64,000 bases of DNA from Pontibacter mangrovi (GTDB taxonomy: Bacteria > Bacteroidota > Bacteroidia > Cytophagales > Hymenobacteraceae). The stretch is from the NCBI RefSeq assembly GCF_006385705.1, contig NZ_VFRQ01000003.1, positions 248,001-312,000 on the forward strand. Reading direction: 5' to 3'. Below, one piece after another: positions 63,498 through 64,000 of the stretch (the first letter of the stretch is position 1; each line of letters starts with the position of its first letter). Made by a program: the position numbers and the translations under genes. The notes under the pieces were generated by a model. The model saw nothing but the letters and a program-made list of their open reading frames with translations. It made no database searches and had not been told where the DNA came from.

Positions 63498-63556
63498 AAA
63501 GTATAAAAGCCATGCGGCCCGCTAGATACTAGCGGGCCGCATGGCTTTTATACTTT
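63498..63556. terminator. 27-base perfect-stem bidirectional terminator with AAGTATA ends
   Basis: A perfect 27-base inverted repeat (63498-63524 and 63530-63556) with loop GATAC. It starts with AAAGTATAAAAGCC and ends with the inverse, so an AAGTATA word sits at the base of each arm. It lies between convergent hpf and metK and should end both. Confidence 0.93.
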
Positions 63557-63577
63557 TACTGGATCTGGTCTTAGGTC

Positions 63578-64000
63578 TTAAAGGCCAAACTCAGCTTTAA
63601 TTTTATCTACATAATCAAGCTTTTCCCAGGTAAAGGTCTCAAAATCCTTCACCTCTTTGCTGCCGTTACGCGCAATTTCTACAGTCTTCTTACCTGGTGT
63701 TCTACCCATGTGGCCGTAAGCGGCTGTTTCAGAGAAGATCGGGTTTTGCAGACCAAAACGCTGCACAATAGCATAAGGACGCATATCAAACAGCTTGTTT
63801 ACACGCTCGGCTATCTCACCGTCACTCATCACGTTGCCATCTGCCCCCTTCACTTTGGTAGAGCCATACGTTGTAACGTATAAACCAACTGGCTTGGCCA
63901 CGCCAATAGCGTAAGCCACCTGCACCAGCGCCTGGCTTGCTACACCGGCCGCAACCAGGTTTTTAGCAATATGCCGTGCTGCATAGGCCGCAGAGCGGTC
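63578..64000 (-). CDS. metK: S-adenosylmethionine synthetase, C-terminal part (runs off the edge)
   Basis: The last 140 residues of MetK, which makes S-adenosylmethionine from methionine and ATP. The frame enters at the right edge with DRSAAYAARHIAKNLVAAGV, which holds family active-site residues, and ends KLDYVDKIKAEFGL. The central part is VAYAIGVAKPVGLYVTTYGS and TAAYGHMGRT. The start and any riboswitch are outside the window. Confidence 0.95.
   Translation of the reverse strand, partial: DRSAAYAARHIAKNLVAAGVASQALVQVAYAIGVAKPVGLYVTTYGSTKVKGADGNVMSDGEIAERVNKLFDMRPYAIVQRFGLQNPIFSETAAYGHMGRTPGKKTVEIARNGSKEVKDFETFTWEKLDYVDKIKAEFGL

Overview
The window is chromosomal DNA of a Bacteroidota bacterium. 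It most resembles the Cytophagales family Hymenobacteraceae, and my best guess at genus is Pontibacter. This placement is inference. It rests on families typical of the phylum (DUF3467, DUF4270, DUF4397, DUF6624, a BtuG-like propeller lipoprotein, a HisKA_2 kinase paired with a LytTR regulator), on promoters of the Bacteroidota type (TTTG, about 19-20 bases, TAnnTTTG), on start sites mostly without Shine-Dalgarno sequences, and on moderately GC-rich coding sequence with AT-rich gaps.

Bases 1-17.1 kb hold the core transcription and translation superoperon, all on the minus strand. In transcription order it is tRNA-Tyr, tRNA-Gly, tRNA-Thr, tuf, tRNA-Trp, secE, nusG, rplK, rplA, rplJ, rplL, rpoB, rpoC, a DUF3467 gene, rpsL, rpsG, fusA and rpsJ, running off the left edge. 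Three near-perfect promoters are visible: before tRNA-Tyr, between tuf and tRNA-Trp, and before rpsL. A hairpin between rplL and rpoB looks like an attenuator.

Bases 17.1-30.4 kb carry an M1 aminopeptidase lipoprotein, a biotin carrier protein, pyrH-frr, nadD-gmk with an ECF sigma and zinc anti-sigma pair, a two-component system (propeller sensor kinase and LytTR regulator), ahcY and a DUF4397 lipoprotein.

Bases 30.5-48.1 kb are more variable. They include a THUMP-like methyltransferase, three tiny hydrophilic proteins, a CBM20-esterase, a GNAT protein, a DoxX-ChrA pair, Mpg glycosylase, a cobalamin riboswitch followed by a BtuB-like receptor and BtuG-like lipoprotein, small membrane and lipoproteins, a large B12-binding radical SAM protein, a TPR/DUF6624 locus that looks frameshifted, and uvrB.

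Bases 48.4-64 kb carry a DUF4270-Kelch pair, a second ECF sigma factor overlapping an unusual protein with an inner-membrane anchor and a beta-barrel, aroE with a DUF368 (PopT-like) gene, comA with a TPR gene, an epimerase, a CpsB/CapC-type PHP phosphatase, an acyl-CoA dehydrogenase, rpsU, a Xer recombinase, hpf and the C-terminal part of metK.

The most striking non-genic signal is a short word, AAGTATA (often AAAGTATAAA), on both strands inside and between genes. By hand I count about 80 copies, where chance predicts roughly 5-8. It sits in several reading frames and recurs as inverted pairs or loops in intrinsic terminators. That is how DNA uptake sequences behave in Pasteurellaceae and Neisseria. 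I saw no CRISPR array, insertion sequence, prophage or rRNA gene.
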